64,000 bases of DNA, from positions 248,001-312,000 of the forward strand of contig JAOWBW010000444.1 of the NCBI GenBank assembly GCA_026119855.1. Reading direction: 5' to 3'. Within the stretch, counting starts at the first letter, position 1. Every line of letters starts with the position of its first letter. This document shows positions 11,139 to 22,930 of the stretch, in pieces. The notes under the pieces were generated by a model. It did not search any database. It saw only the letters and a list, made by a program, of their open reading frames with translations, and was not told the origin of the DNA. Both the position numbers and the translations under genes were made by a program. The stretch is from Campanula takesimana (lineage: Eukaryota > Streptophyta > Magnoliopsida > Asterales > Campanulaceae).

Positions 11139-12280
11139 TTACCGTTGTAGAGAATGAAGCATTTTCATCCAAATATCTTGAAGTATACTATGTTGGGGGG
11201 TTCTTCCTCTGCAAAGTTCATAAGGAGTTTTGTTGTGAGTCTTGTTGATGAGGGATCTATTTTGAGTGAAGCATGCTGTGTTGACGGCTTCAGCCCAAAA
11301 GTATTGTGGCAGCTTTACTTCAGCAATCATTGTCTTTCCAGCCTCTATCAACGTTCTTTTATTCCTTTCCACTACACTGTTTTGTTGTGGAACTCCAGCT
11401 GTGGAAAAGTTATGGTCAATACCGTGGTCATCACAGTACTGAGCAACACCGTTGTTCTTGAATTCTGTTCCGTTGTCGGATCGAACACTAACGATGTCGT
11501 CTTCTTTTTGTGTTTGGAGCTCTCTGAAGAGTGAAGTCAAAATGTCATAGCAATCATCCTTTGAGATCATCATTTCGAACCACGTATACTTGAATAATCG
11601 TCTACCACAACTAAGGTATATCTGTTTCCTCCAAAACTTGCGGTAGAGACAGGACCAAACAAATCCAGATGAAGTAGTTGCAAACATCTTGAAGTTGAAG
11701 GTGTGGTCTTGCTGGAGAAAGACGCCTTTGGTTGTTTGCCTAGTTGACATGCTATACACTTCTCATCGTGGTGATCAGCTACTTTGAGTAGACCACGAAC
11801 TAGATTTTCTCTTCCAATCTTGGAGAGATACTTGAAGTTTAATTGACTTAATCTTTTGTGCCACAGCCAACTATTTTCACTAACATTCTTTGCTACAAAA
11901 CAAAGATTAGAAGAAATACAAGAAGAATTGAAATCAACAATGTAAACATTTTTCTTATGAATCCCTTTGAGCAAAGTCACGCCGGATATGCCATCTTTGA
12001 TTAGACAGAAATTTGAAGTGAAGTGGCATTGCAATCCTTTTGTCGCAGAACTTAGATATTGAGAGTAGATTGTGTTGTAGTCCAAAAACGAGAGAGACTT
12101 CTTGGATGGTGATTTTTCCTTTTCGAATGACTCCATATCCTATAGTCTTTCCTTTTTTATTGTCTCCAAAGGTTACTGATGGACCTTTCTCTTTACGAAC
12201 ATCTTCCAATAAGTTGATATCTCCGGTCATGTGCCTTGAGCAGCTACTATCGAGATACCATAGCTTGACTTATCCTTGGA
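11139..12280 (-). pseudogene. copia protease and integrase core, frameshifted
   Basis: The protease active site reads WYLDSSCSRHMTGD (12243-12251 encode Asp-Ser-Ser). The family consensus is Asp-Ser-Gly, so the flap-adjacent Gly is lost. GAG-pre-integrase follows with CIACQLGKQPKASF. The integrase core carries the D-D-E residues: VVVDDYS, SDNGTEF and GVPQQNSVVERNKRTL. A frameshift near 11590 separates the first Asp from the second, and another near 11190 disrupts the C-terminus. Protease would mature Gag-Pol and integrase would insert cDNA; neither can be made whole from this copy. Confidence 0.88.
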
Positions 12281-12361
12281 ATATCCAGCCATTAAGCAGA
12301 GGACCTACAAAATAAACATTTAAGAACAAGGTCCCCTTTTTATTATTTTGGGTCAAAAGGG

Positions 12362-12966
12362 TTAGCAACTTTTGACAACCCACACCTGCCTCACAGAAGG
12401 AGGGTTATTCCTTCTAGGATTGGGTGTGAACCTCAAAAGACATTCAGCAGCCTTGTGACCATAACCATCACACACAGAACAATGGTGGAAGCCACCCAAC
12501 TGAGGGTTAACAAACTTCAGTGAAGTCTTGAGCACAACATCATTAACTGGTATGGATGAGGTCTCCTTTACAAAGTACATCCTCTTGAACTTTGTTGCAT
12601 TGCCGCTACGTGGGGTAGGCTTACCATGAAAGGCAGCTTGCCGCGGTAGGTGCATGCGGTAGGGAGACTCTACCTTGCTAGTGCTTGCCGCAGCAGTAGG
12701 TTCATCCATGGCTATACATTTCATCTTTAGTGCCTTGCCAGTTTGTTTCTTAGGGTAGACATAGTTAAACTCTAGTTTCTTCTTTGGTTCTTGTCCTTGA
12801 CCCTTTGATACATGATGTTTAGCCTTCGACTCTTCCAATGTTTGATGGGTAAATTTCTCATCTCTTTTACAACAAGATGTACATTTAAAGAGTTTGAAAT
12901 CCCAAGCCTTCCTTATCACCACTAGACTTTTGGGATTCTAAGATTTGTTTCATAGTGACACGAGAA
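12362..12966 (-). pseudogene. copia gag, zinc-knuckle part
   Basis: Contains one CCHC knuckle, CSVCDGYGHKAAEC (C-x2-C-x4-H-x4-C), followed by a short basic tail (VRQVWVVKSC). Upstream is a Lys-rich region (KAKHHVSKGQGQEPKKKLEF). The N-terminal capsid part is absent because LINE D interrupts it at 12969. The knuckle residues are intact, but the gene is truncated and out of register with the protease. Confidence 0.75.
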
Positions 12967-12968
12967 TT

Positions 12969-12969
<1 letters not shown>

Positions 12970-13004
<35 letters not shown>

Positions 13005-15477
13005 GAAAAGAGGACGGTACCTCCCTAGATTTTATTAATTAAAGAAAAATAGTACAAGCAAGGTGGGGGACATGACAACCTCAACCACCGGGAAAGGAAA
13101 TAACGGGGGGAGGCCTTACACAGGTTGTAAGGTCCTCTACAATAAGGGGAAAATAACATTAAAAGCCTAAACAAAAACCTAGCCCAGAAACAATCAACCA
13201 AGAACTATCTAATTCGGATATACGAAGTGGAGGAGCGATCCAACACAAAAGGACCCTTGCAAACATTGGGGAGAGTATCAAAAGAATAGTAACACGAGTT
13301 AGAGTGAGATATTGCTGCAATATTAGCAAGCCCATCAGCTACCTTATTACCTTCGCGAAGAATATGAGTGATCCGAACTGACATTAGAAGCAATAGGCGT
13401 TTAATCTCCAAGACAACATACCAAATGGACCAAGGGATATGATAATCTTCAATTAAGATTTTTAAAAGGACTTCAGAATCAATCTCAAGCCACAAGGAAG
13501 AAATGCCGAAATTCCTAGCAAAAATCAAGCCATCCCGAACGGCCTTAGCCTCAGCAATCATATTAGAACCATGCCCATAGAAATGAGAGAAAGCAAAAAT
13601 GAAATCTCCTTTAGTATTTCGGATAACATCACCCCCAGAGATAAGACCCGGATTACCTTTCGAAGCACCATCAGAGTTAAGCTTAAAAGGCTCAATGGAC
13701 GGAGGAATCCACGAAACCAACCTCAACTTTTTGTTAACCAAAGGAAGAGTCAAAATACCAAAGAACCCAAAAATCTGAACCGCACTCCAAGAACCCAAAA
13801 ATTGAATATCAAAAGCTTTGACAACATCTTTGATAGAACTATTAACCAAAGAAATAATGCTAGATGGGGACATTATGACGCTATCAAATCTAGCTTTATT
13901 TCTACTTTTCCAAATCTCCCATAAGATAAAGCAAGGAAGCATCCGTCTTAACCAAGAAATCCCATGAGCCTTCCGATCAGAATTATTAAACCACCAACTA
14001 GCCAAAATGGATTGTATGTTAAACGAATAAAACCTAAGGCCCAGCATATTCGCAAAATAGCTCCAAACTTCATTTGCAATGTCTCCATGCACGAACAAGT
14101 GATCCAAATCTTCAATAGCAGACCTAGAGCAGCAACTACAAGAAGAAGCTAGAAGAATACCCCTCTTCTGAATGGCACAACCAATAGGAAGGCCACGGCG
14201 GAGAATGCGCCACATAAAGACTGATATTTTAAGAGGAATATGCTTGTGCCAAAAATGCTCAAAAAGAGGTTTAGAGATACCTTTATCTCTACAAACAGTC
14301 CATGCTGAAGAAACTGAGAATTTTCCCGAGACATCAGAGAGCCAAAACAAGGTATCCGGCCTATCCATGAGCTGAATATTGTTGTCCCGAATATAGCATA
14401 GCAGCTGGGATCCATAAACATTCTGAATATAGTCCATTTGAGGATGCCCATTCAAGAAAAGAGACGATATTTCAACATGGTTTCCAGTCAAAGGAGTAGG
14501 ATCAGCCATCTAGTGGTCATGAACAGAGATATCACCTCTCCCAATCCGCCAACAAATGTTGCTTTCAACCAACGGTTTAGCATTAAGCATTCTACGCCAA
14601 ATCTGAGAAGCAAAAGAAGTGATTGAAGCATCCATAGGGTGAGACCCATGACAATATTTTGATGTCATAAAATCAGTCCATAGAGAATTAGTGCTCCTAA
14701 AACGCCACCACATCTTCATAGAAAGAGCCATAGCCATATCCTCAAACTTTCGAAGCCCAAGTCCTCCTTCAGAATAAGGGAGAAACATATTGGATCTCCG
14801 AACCCAATGACATTTATGGGTGTCATCCTCATTACACCAAAAGAAATTAGAAATGAGGCGATACATTGAATTCATCACACCCTTAGGAGGGTCAAGAAAA
14901 GCAATGTAATACATCGGGATAGCCTGAAGACACGTTTTAATGAGCGTTAACTTAGCACCGAAAGAAAGAAGTTTACCTTGCCATGTAGCTAAATGAGCTT
15001 CCATCTTTCGTAAAACTGGATCAAACAAGAAGATCCTTTTTCGACCAACGTATAGAGGGCAACCCAAATAAATAATGGGAAGATCCTTCGTTTGAAATCC
15101 CGTAGATTCAGCGATAATAGCATCCCTATCCTCATTTTGAACACCAGTAATGAAGCAGGACTTTGCCACACTAACCAACTGGCCAGAAAAAGATTGGTAC
15201 CAATTCAAGCACCTAATATGATCATTAAGAGATTCTTTAGAACCGTTGCAGAAAATAACAACATCATCTGCATAAGCTAAGTGGGATATCATAGGGGTGT
15301 GAATATGGCCCCGATATCTGAAATGAGGAGATTCCTCATGAAGAATATTTAAGCCCCGACTTAAAACCTCAGCAGCAATAATGAATAGAGTAGGAGAAAT
15401 AGGGTCGCCTTGTCTAAGCCCACGAGAAGAATGAAAGAAACCACTACTTTCGCCATTAACAAGGAGCGAAAACCAAC
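12970..15477 (-). mobile_element. LINE D, 5'-truncated L1-type
   Basis: The 3' end is a 33-nt T-run at 12970-13002, followed (plus-strand reading) by gcgaaaagaggacggtacct, the complement of the LINE tail. A GAGG-CTTAC/GTAAG-CCTC hairpin lies near 13108-13136. ORF2 covers the remainder to about 15477, where the element stops inside RT. The left flank is copia gag and the right flank is Athila integrase, so no target duplication is seen and the two flanks never formed one contiguous site. A later deletion or rearrangement at this junction is likely. Confidence 0.88.
13205..15477 (-). pseudogene. LINE D ORF2, C-terminal part of RT through RNase H
   Basis: Reads from CWFSLLVNGESSGFF (RT) through GLRQGDPISPTLF, an intact YADD (15263-15274), a Cys-rich zf-RVT stretch (SCSCCSRS) and RNase H (NSDGASKGNPG, AEAKAVRDG, EIDSEVL, REGNKVADGLAN) to a stop at 13205. 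The only defect in about 750 codons is a TAG at 14510-14512, where the neighbours have TGG (HDHW). RNase H has Asn-Ser-Asp and GGDV where others have GGGI. It lacks endonuclease and most of RT, so it is dead by truncation. Confidence 0.92.
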
Positions 15478-15879
15478 ATGGATTTGAGCCTAGCAGGAGA
15501 GAAGAGGTTGCTCGATTTGGATGAATTAGCAGAGTTGAGGCAAGATAGCTATGAGAGTGCCAAGTTGTACAAAGAGAGGACCAAGAGATATCATGACAAA
15601 AATTTGAAGCCCAAGTTTCTTAAACCGGGTATGAAGGTTCTTCTTTTTAATTCTCGCCTCAAACTCTTTCCGGGCAAGTTGTGTTCAAGGTGGACGGGTC
15701 CATGTGAGTTGGTTCGTGTTTTTCCCCATGGAGCAGTGGAACTCAAAGATCTAAAAGATGGGACAGTATTTAAAATGAATGGACACCGGGTGAAGCCATA
15801 TTATGAGGGGCTATCAATTTTGGAAGACATCAATGAAATTGATGTAATTGATTTGACGGACCTAGAGGGAGCCACTTAA
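15478..15879 (+). pseudogene. Athila-type integrase C-terminal domain
   Basis: About 133 codons with a clean stop (TAA at 15877-15879). The motifs are typical of the Athila integrase tail: DELAELRQDSYESAKLYKER, LLFNSRLKLFPGKL, SRWTGPCELV and FPHGAVELKD, ending NGHRVKPYYEG. This region helps position the integrase on target DNA. The catalytic core is missing because the fragment begins at LINE D, so the apparent start Met at 15478 is a junction artefact. Confidence 0.9.
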
Positions 15880-16395
15880 TCTTCATATGGAATTTTGTCG
15901 AGCCAATGACTTAAAACAAAGGCACTTGTTGGGAGGCAACCCAACTAGGTATGTTTTTATTGCTTTATGTTTTTCCCTTTCAGTCAATCACCATTTTCAG
16001 ATTGGGCGTGTGTTGTTTTTTCAATGCCATGAGGACATAGCATACTTTTGGTTTGGGGGTGGCGGTATTCATAAAAAAAATAAAAAAAAATGTGTATTAT
16101 TGCTTTCGTGTCTTTTATTTTTGGGTCGGTTTGAACTACGGTGACCTGAGCCCCTTATTGTCCTAGGGGGAACGTAGGCAACGAAAGTGCGGCCAAAAAG
16201 TTAGTCTGTGTCATCCTTCATGGATCTCTCCGAGTTTGTGGGTTTATAGGGGAGTGTAAATATTGTCACCCTCCAAAAAAATTTATTTTTTGAGTCAGTT
16301 TTAATTTTCATAAAGGATATTACGCTTGTGATGTGTTGTTTCTGGTGATGTGCAGAAAATCAGTCCAATCAACGAGGCGAAAAATTGGCTGGAAA

Positions 16396-16612
16396 AGGGA
16401 CCAGGCGCCCGCCTGGATTAAAAATTGTGAAAATTCAATTCTCTGGACAACTTAAGCGCACGCCTGGTGACCCACGAGCGCCCGCCTATTCTTCCAAGAG
16501 CCCGCCTGTCCCTACTCGAGCGCCCGCTTGGATTAAAAATTTCAAAAGCCAAACTTTCTGGACAAAGAGAGCATCCGCCTGCCCCATTACACGCGCCCGC
16601 TCGCCTGACGGG
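16396..16612 (+). repeat. Degenerate GC-rich repeats around CGCCCGCCTGG
   Basis: The motif (G)CGCCCGCCTGG or a close variant occurs about seven times, for example in accaggcgcccgcctggatt, cacgcctggtgac and gagcgcccgcttggatt. The block ctggattaaaaatt occurs twice. The region lies between the Athila integrase and the env-like ORF. Long translations through it are low-complexity artefacts. A (CT)n run follows at about 16702-16719. Confidence 0.6.
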
Positions 16613-16818
16613 AAAGAGTCCTGAGCTGGTTCAAAAACGTAGTTGCGGAGTATTATCCCTAATTTTTTCCATCTTCTCTCTAAAACTCTCAAACCCACCT
16701 CTCTCTCTCTCTCTCTACAAACTAACCAACCAAATCACCAAATTCAGCCTAACCACACCCAAATCCTACCCTTCCCTCACCCATTATTAAGAATCCAAGT
16801 CCTAAACTTCCATTTAAT

Positions 16819-16840
16819 CCGGTGAATTCTTTGTTTTGTT
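16819..16840. repeat. Left target duplication of LINE E
   Basis: CCGGTGAATTCTTTG followed by TTTTGTT. It matches 37184-37205 at 21 of 22 positions (T versus A at position 16). It lies directly beside the LINE E poly(T). Confidence 0.92.
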
Positions 16841-17061
16841 TTTTTTTTTTTTTTTTGGCGAAAGGAGGACGGCACCTCCCTAAGTTTTATTAATAAAGCA
16901 AAAACAATACAAACATGATGGGGGACATGACAACCTCAACCACCAAGAAAGAAAAACTAAGGAGGAGGCCTTACACATGTCATAAGGTCCTCTGCAATAA
17001 AGGGAGGGGTAACTAGAGAACATAAAAATCAATCTATACAAAGATCTAGCCATGAAATAAA

Positions 17062-20000
17062 TTAGTGAGAATGAATATGAGGAAACCGATTCTTGTCCAA
17101 GACCAAACAGCCCTTACACTTAGGAGGAAGATCATTTAGAGAGCTGAAAGTTAGATTTCTCTCTTGATCCGCAGCTATGTTTGCTAAACCATCCGCAACA
17201 CCATTACCTTCTTGAAGAATATGAGTAACCCGAACCTCCATTTGTCTAATTAGCCGATGAATGTGAGATATAATATACTAGATTTCCCATGGAATATGAT
17301 ACTCTCTATTAATAATACGCATTAAACTTGAGAATCTACTTCTAGCCAAATATTTTGAAAACCACGAGCTTGGGCTATCATAAGACCCTCTCTAGCTGCT
17401 AAAGCCTCAGCCATCATATTAGAATAGTGCCCATAAAAGGAAGAAAATCCCTAGATAAATTCGCCATTATGATCTCGGAAAATCCCACCACCGGAGGCAA
17501 TGCCCGGATTACCTCTCGAAACTCCATCCGTGTTAAGCTTAACTTCATTATAGTGAGGGCATTCCCAATGAATTATTCTGATGTGCGGAGGATTATATTG
17601 TTTTGGGCTCAAGCAAAACACATCCAAAATCAAATCATTAGCAAAACATTTAGGAAAAGAAAGGGAGAAAGCGGAGGCAATGTGAATAACATGTTTTCTA
17701 ACCTTATGAATAACTGAATTGGGGCACATCAATGTACCTTCAAAACGCCTTTTATTCCGAGCACACCATAATTCTCACATAAGCAAGGCTGGAATAATAC
17801 GAGATAACCAAGTAGAAGCACTTGAGGCCGAATGAGGAGTACCTTGCCACCAGCTTATAAGAGCTTGGTTTAAGCTGCCCAAAAACATCCGAATACCACA
17901 AACAACACTAAAATAGCCCCACACGACTTTGGCCACCTCCCCATAAAGCAGAATATGTAAAACCGATTCCTCCTTTGCCATTAAACAGCAATCACACTTA
18001 GATGCCATGTGAATACCCCTAGATTTAATTCTATCATTAGTTGGGAGGCCCTTATGAAAAGCCCTCCATAGAAAAACCGAAATCTTTTTTGGTACATGCT
18101 TATTCCAGTAAGAAGATTAAACCACCGAATTAAATCTAGAAGCTCGAAATTCTTGCCATGCAGAGTTTACCAAAAATTTACCCGAGAGAAAAGGTAACCA
18201 AATGGGAACATATGGACAATCTGAAAGGACAATATGTTGAGTCTAAATGAGATGAAGGAGCTGATTACCATACATATCTCGGATATACTCTATTCTAGGC
18301 TTCCCATTAACAAAGAGAGAAGAAATAGACAAATGTTCAAAAGGGAGCTGCCCAACATCACCTTCTAACCAATGCTCATGAATCGTGAGATCTCCCCTTC
18401 CAACTCACCAAGCCAAACGATCTTCCACCAGATTTTTTTGCCTTAAGCATTCTTTTCCATGTGTGGGAAGCAAACGAAGTAATAGTGGATCCATAGGATG
18501 AATATCTCTGCAATATTTTGCCAACATGAGAGTGCTCCATAAAGAATCATTACAGCGTAAAAGCCACCATAATTTCATAGCACAAGCCATAGAGATATCC
18601 TCAAATCTGCCTAAACCCAAGCCACCCTCTTCAATAGGCCAACACATTTTGTTCCAAGAAAGCCAATGACATTTTTGGTCTCCATCCTTAGAGCTCCAAA
18701 AGAAATGAACAATAATCTTTTCCATAGCATGAATAATGCCTTTTGGAAAGTCCATAATGGAGATATAATAGAGAGGTATGGCAGCGAGACAAGATTGAAT
18801 TAGCATAAGCTTTGCTCCAAATGAGAGCAATTTACCTTTCCAAGATGCAAGACGATCTTCCATTTTCTGGAGAATAAAATGGAAAATACTAAGCTTCTTT
18901 CTTCCCGTGTATAAGGGGCAGCCCAAATACTTGAGAGGGAGATCTTGCTTCGAAAAGCTCGTGATGGCAGCAATATCATCCTCTCTATTGTTATCCTTCC
19001 CCATAATGAAATAAGACTTATGGATATTGACAAGTTGTCCAGATAATTTTTGATACCAATCCAGATAATGCATATGACTTTCTAAAGAGTTTTTCGACCC
19101 ATTGCAAAAGATAATCACATCATTTTCATAAGCTAGGTGTGATATCATAGGAGTACCAATATGAATACGAAATCTGAATTGGGGAAAAACCGAATGCAGG
19201 TGATTAAGGCCTCGGGACATCATCTCAGCAGCAATAATAAATAAATAGGGCGAGAGAGGATCACCTTGGCATAAACCTCTCGTTGAATGGAAAAAACCAC
19301 TACTTTTACCATTTATAAGAACTGAAATCTACCCACGTCTCGCTGAATCCAAATTGTCTCATCACCTTTATAAGCCCAAACCAAGATAGCCGATCATAGG
19401 CTTTGGCCATATCCAACTTTAGAGCCACATTCGAGCCTCTCACTTTCTTATCAATGGATTGCAAAATTTCTTGGGCTAAAAGAACATTTTCGTGGATAAG
19501 ACGACCTTGGACAAAGCCGCTTTGTTGAGGAGAGATAATACGAGGAAGGATAGGAGCAAGACGACAAGTAAGAAGTTTTGTTAGCACTTTGTTGCAGAAA
19601 TTACAAAAGCTAATGGGTCTAAGATCCGAGAACGAAGTAGGTGATTCCACCTTAGGGATGGTAACAATAAGGGTGCTAGTCCAGCTTCTAGGCAAAGAGA
19701 ACCCCGAAAAGAAATCTCTTATAACTCTAAACAAATCTTCTTTATTGATATCCCATCAACCTTTATAAAATTCCCCCGTGAAGCCGGACAAGCTGCGCTT
19801 TGGCCATTCATATCAAAAACAATGTTTCTAACCTCTTCCATAGTTGGTTCAGCCGTAATATGATCATTATCTTCCTGAGTAATCATCCGTGGAATCAAAA
19901 AGAGATAATCATCCGGGGGGTTATCACAAGCCCTTGAAGTTGCTCTGAATAAAAACCCACATCTTCTTCTTTGATGTCCTCCATATTAGTAAGCCAATTA

Positions 20001-21134
20001 CCTACCCTATTTTTGATTTTATGGATATGAAAACGCTGCCGTTTTTTCTTAACCGTGGTATGGAAAAATTTTGTGTTCCTATCCCCTTCCTTTAACCACT
20101 TCAAGTTAGCTTTTTGAGCCCAAATATCTTCTTCAATTTTTAACTTTTGAAGCAGCTGGGCTTGAGCCGGCTGCCCTAGATTCGTCATCGCCATTTTGTT
20201 GATGTTGAATCTCACGTAAAATAACCTCATCTTCAGCATTCTTTATTTGTTGCTCCACCCTTACAAAAATTTGTTTATTCCAGCCTATTAAAACCTTACA
20301 AAGCCGCCCAAGCTTCTTAGGAAAGCAGACCATGGGTCTACCTTCCATAGGAGGAAGCCAACAATCTCTGACCAAGTCAACAAAGCCATGATGTTTTAAC
20401 CAAACGTTCAGAAAACGAAAAGAGCCTTTAGTGGTTGTAGCTGCAAGTTGAACATTAATAAGTAAAGGAGCATGGTCAGAACTAAGTCTTGAAAGATGAG
20501 AAACATGGGTGGATTGGAAAAGATTAAGCCACTGCTCATTATATAATGCCCTATCAAGCCGCTGAAAAATTGCCCTTCGTCCCCTTCTTTTATTTGTCCA
20601 AGTAGCCATGTTACCATAATATCCCACATCCATAAGATTTGCATATTGAATCATATCAGAAAATTCTGTCACAGCCATATCATTTATTGGTTTGCCTCCA
20701 ATTTTTTCCGATTGATTAAGAACCACGTTAAAATCCCCAACGACCATCCACGGGTACTCCACCTCACTAATATTCATAAGCTCCTCCCATAAAGAAATCT
20801 GAGACAGCCTAGTACAATTTGCATGAACAAAAGAAATCCAAACACTCTCATGCCCCAAAGGATGAGCAATTTGAACAGTCATAGCCTCAACTGAATCATT
20901 AATTACTGAACATTGCAGACCATGTTTACAAAAAATCCACACCCGGTTGCTCACATTAGCCATATCCCCCTCACATCCTAGTTTCCGAATATAAGAATCC
21001 AAGTTGATACCACTGACTTTAGGTTCATAGATAGCAAGTAAAGAGACATTATATGAGCGAAATAAATGCTTTAATCTTCTCACCGTAGCACCATTAGATA
21101 TACCAAGCGCATTTCAACTAATGAACGATACCAT
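17062..21134 (-). pseudogene. LINE E ORF2, degraded
   Basis: The start at 21134 reads MVSFIS and then TGA where Trp is expected (SWN motif). Endonuclease continues with IYEPKVSG, GDFNVVLNQ and SSDHAPL. A frameshift near 20200 leads to the linker (DRNTKFFHTTVKKKRQ) and RT (RPISFCNFCNK, SGFVQGRLIHEN). YADD is changed to YEND (19119-19130), losing a catalytic Asp. Further breaks lie near 19300, 18400 and 18100. zf-RVT (CDCCLMAKEE) and RNase H (NTDGVSRGNPG) are in separate frames. The C-terminus ends at 17062. Confidence 0.88.
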
Positions 21135-21467
21135 TGATCCACACAAAAAAGGAAATAAATGAAAACTTTTGTAAGAGGAACTCACAAAAGGAATTAATAT
21201 GGGGGAGTTGATGTCTTTCTACGATTCTTTCTTGAGATAACTTTGGTGAAGCCATCTGCATCAACCTTATTTGAAGAACTAGAGGCAAAGGGAGTGGAAC
21301 CAGCCATCTCAGTAATAAATGAGTTAGATGGAGGACCACGAGGAGATAAATTCAAGCCATCACTATTTGATATTGCTACAAAAGTTTCATTACTCACAGT
21401 ACCTTCCAGATTTTTTTTTTAAATGATAGGAGACGGCGCTCCCTAGATTTTATTATAAGAAAGAAGC

Positions 21468-22930
21468 ATTACTGTTAGGTCCTAACTTATTGTTTTGGTG
21501 AAGATTGATCATTTAACTAACGGGTTAAAGTTAAGTGGTCAAACATGTCAAGAAAGAAAAGTTGCCAAACTTACACAAAGACCCTTCCATGTTTTCTATG
21601 TTTCTCAACCCTGATTTTCACCACCTATTGAGACCCTGAAATATCCAATATTAGACTCATTAGAAAGCTAATTCAATGGGGTACAAGAATGTGCAATCAG
21701 ATTTTGCATCCATCCAACCAGTGAAAAGTTACACCCAAATTACCAAAAGGTGAAAACAACGATAGCCAAAAGTCAAGGGTTCAAAGTGAAACATGTATAA
21801 ATGCATTACATTGATACTTTAACTTGCTGTGTAAAATTCGGATGAAGACTTACATGCAGAAAATTGAATGCATTATCCTTACACAACATGGGAAAAGGAA
21901 GCTAAAGGATAACCAACATTGAAGGCTACTTGACCATTGACCATTCCACCCAACGGCTAATTCCTCTTTCCCTTATAAATTGAAGCCAAAGCCTCCATTT
22001 CTAGTGTGCTTGCACCACCAACCCTCCCAGTATCTTGTGCACTATGTTATGCTTCAACAGCTAACCTCATCCTTTTTATCCCTTTATCCTTCTGGACAGC
22101 TATCCAGTACTAGTGTGCATCACACTAAGGTTTACACCCCAAAAACCTACCCTTTAATCCTCCCAACAGCCTTCCTCCCAACAGCTATCCTCCCAACAGC
22201 TATCCATACTTCCCTCAACAGCTATCTCCCCCATTTATCCCCTTACCCCTTTTAAACCTTTGACAATTAACCCAACCAACCTTGCACACATTAAGGGGGA
22301 ACACCGAGCCAAAGCATTGCTTCCATCCGACAACTCAAGTGTCAATACGAGGAAGAACCACACCAACACCCATACTTTTCTCTCCCCTGTAATCTCTCTG
22401 CATATTGTTCTACAGATTTGAGCATTTACATAATACCCCTGCAAATTTTGTGCCCTTTGTGCACCCAGTTACAACCCACCTCAAGCCTAAGCTATCAACC
22501 AAGCTTAATCGTTTTTCTTTTTAACACTTGTAATTTTTCTTTTCTTTTTACAGCCTTATTCAAAAGGCTTCCTTAATTGTAGTGACAATTAAGAAGAGGG
22601 GGTTCGAGGAACTTGCCTTTATCATTCATTGTAAGCTTATTAAGTAAGTGGATTATAGTGGATTGATCTCACTATTGACTACAGTGGGGATGGATGTAGG
22701 AGATGGGTTTACCTCCGAACCACTTTAAAAATTCTTGCGTATCTTCTTCCCTTATCTCTACACTTATACACACACTACACACCGTCTCTTTTGTTTCTTA
22801 ACTTAATTATCTTCCGCTGCATAATTACTCTACACTTTTTATCTCAATAGCTAACTCCCCAAACCAGTTAGCTGTTCACTTGTTTTAATCAATCTGTTAA
22901 TCTTAAGTAATCAGGACCTTTCAATTACAA
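21468..22930 (+). mobile_element. Solo LTR (21473-22925) with 5-bp target duplication ATTAC
   Basis: Begins TGTTAGGTCC and ends GGACCTTTCA, a TG...CA LTR with inverted ends, 1,453 bp. It is bounded by ATTAC at 21468-21472 and 22926-22930. A TATA-like box (ttataaattgaag) lies near 21973 in plus orientation, with short ctcccaacagctatcc repeats at about 22157-22220. U5-like tcttccgctgcata lies near 22810. No internal domain is present, so it formed by LTR-LTR recombination. The lineage is uncertain; the U5 look suggests copia. It splits the LINE F 3' tail. Confidence 0.93.

Larger units (their letters stand above)
10229..12969 (-). mobile_element. Ty1/copia retrotransposon remnant (gag-PR-IN-RT, no LTRs)
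   Basis: On the minus strand the order is gag zinc knuckle, protease, GAG-pre-integrase, integrase, RT: the copia order with integrase before RT. The 3' part (rest of RT, RNase H, LTR) is cut at 10229 by the end of LINE B. The 5' part of gag and the 5' LTR are cut at 12969 by the poly(T) of LINE D. Stops and frameshifts lie in every domain. Confidence 0.9.
15478..16840 (+). mobile_element. Athila-type Ty3/gypsy element, left segment
   Basis: Starts in the integrase C-terminal region, just after LINE D. It continues through post-pol non-coding sequence (including ttgttgggaggcaacccaac at about 15927 and ggtttgggggtggcgg at about 16050) to the LINE E insertion point at 16840. The element resumes at 37184, beyond LINE E, in an env-like ORF. 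Athila elements carry such an ORF downstream of pol, so the two halves fit one element. Its 5' part is missing. Confidence 0.8.

Noticed and set aside
13571..14626. Plus-strand open frames of 60-117 aa
   Set aside because: Antisense shadows of LINE D ORF2; no domain or start context.
16385..16825. Overlapping Pro/Arg-rich ORFs
   Set aside because: Translations of the GC-rich repeat block and (CT)n run.
21980..22255. 91-aa ORF in the solo LTR
   Set aside because: Driven by ctcccaacagctatcc repeats; no recognisable domain.
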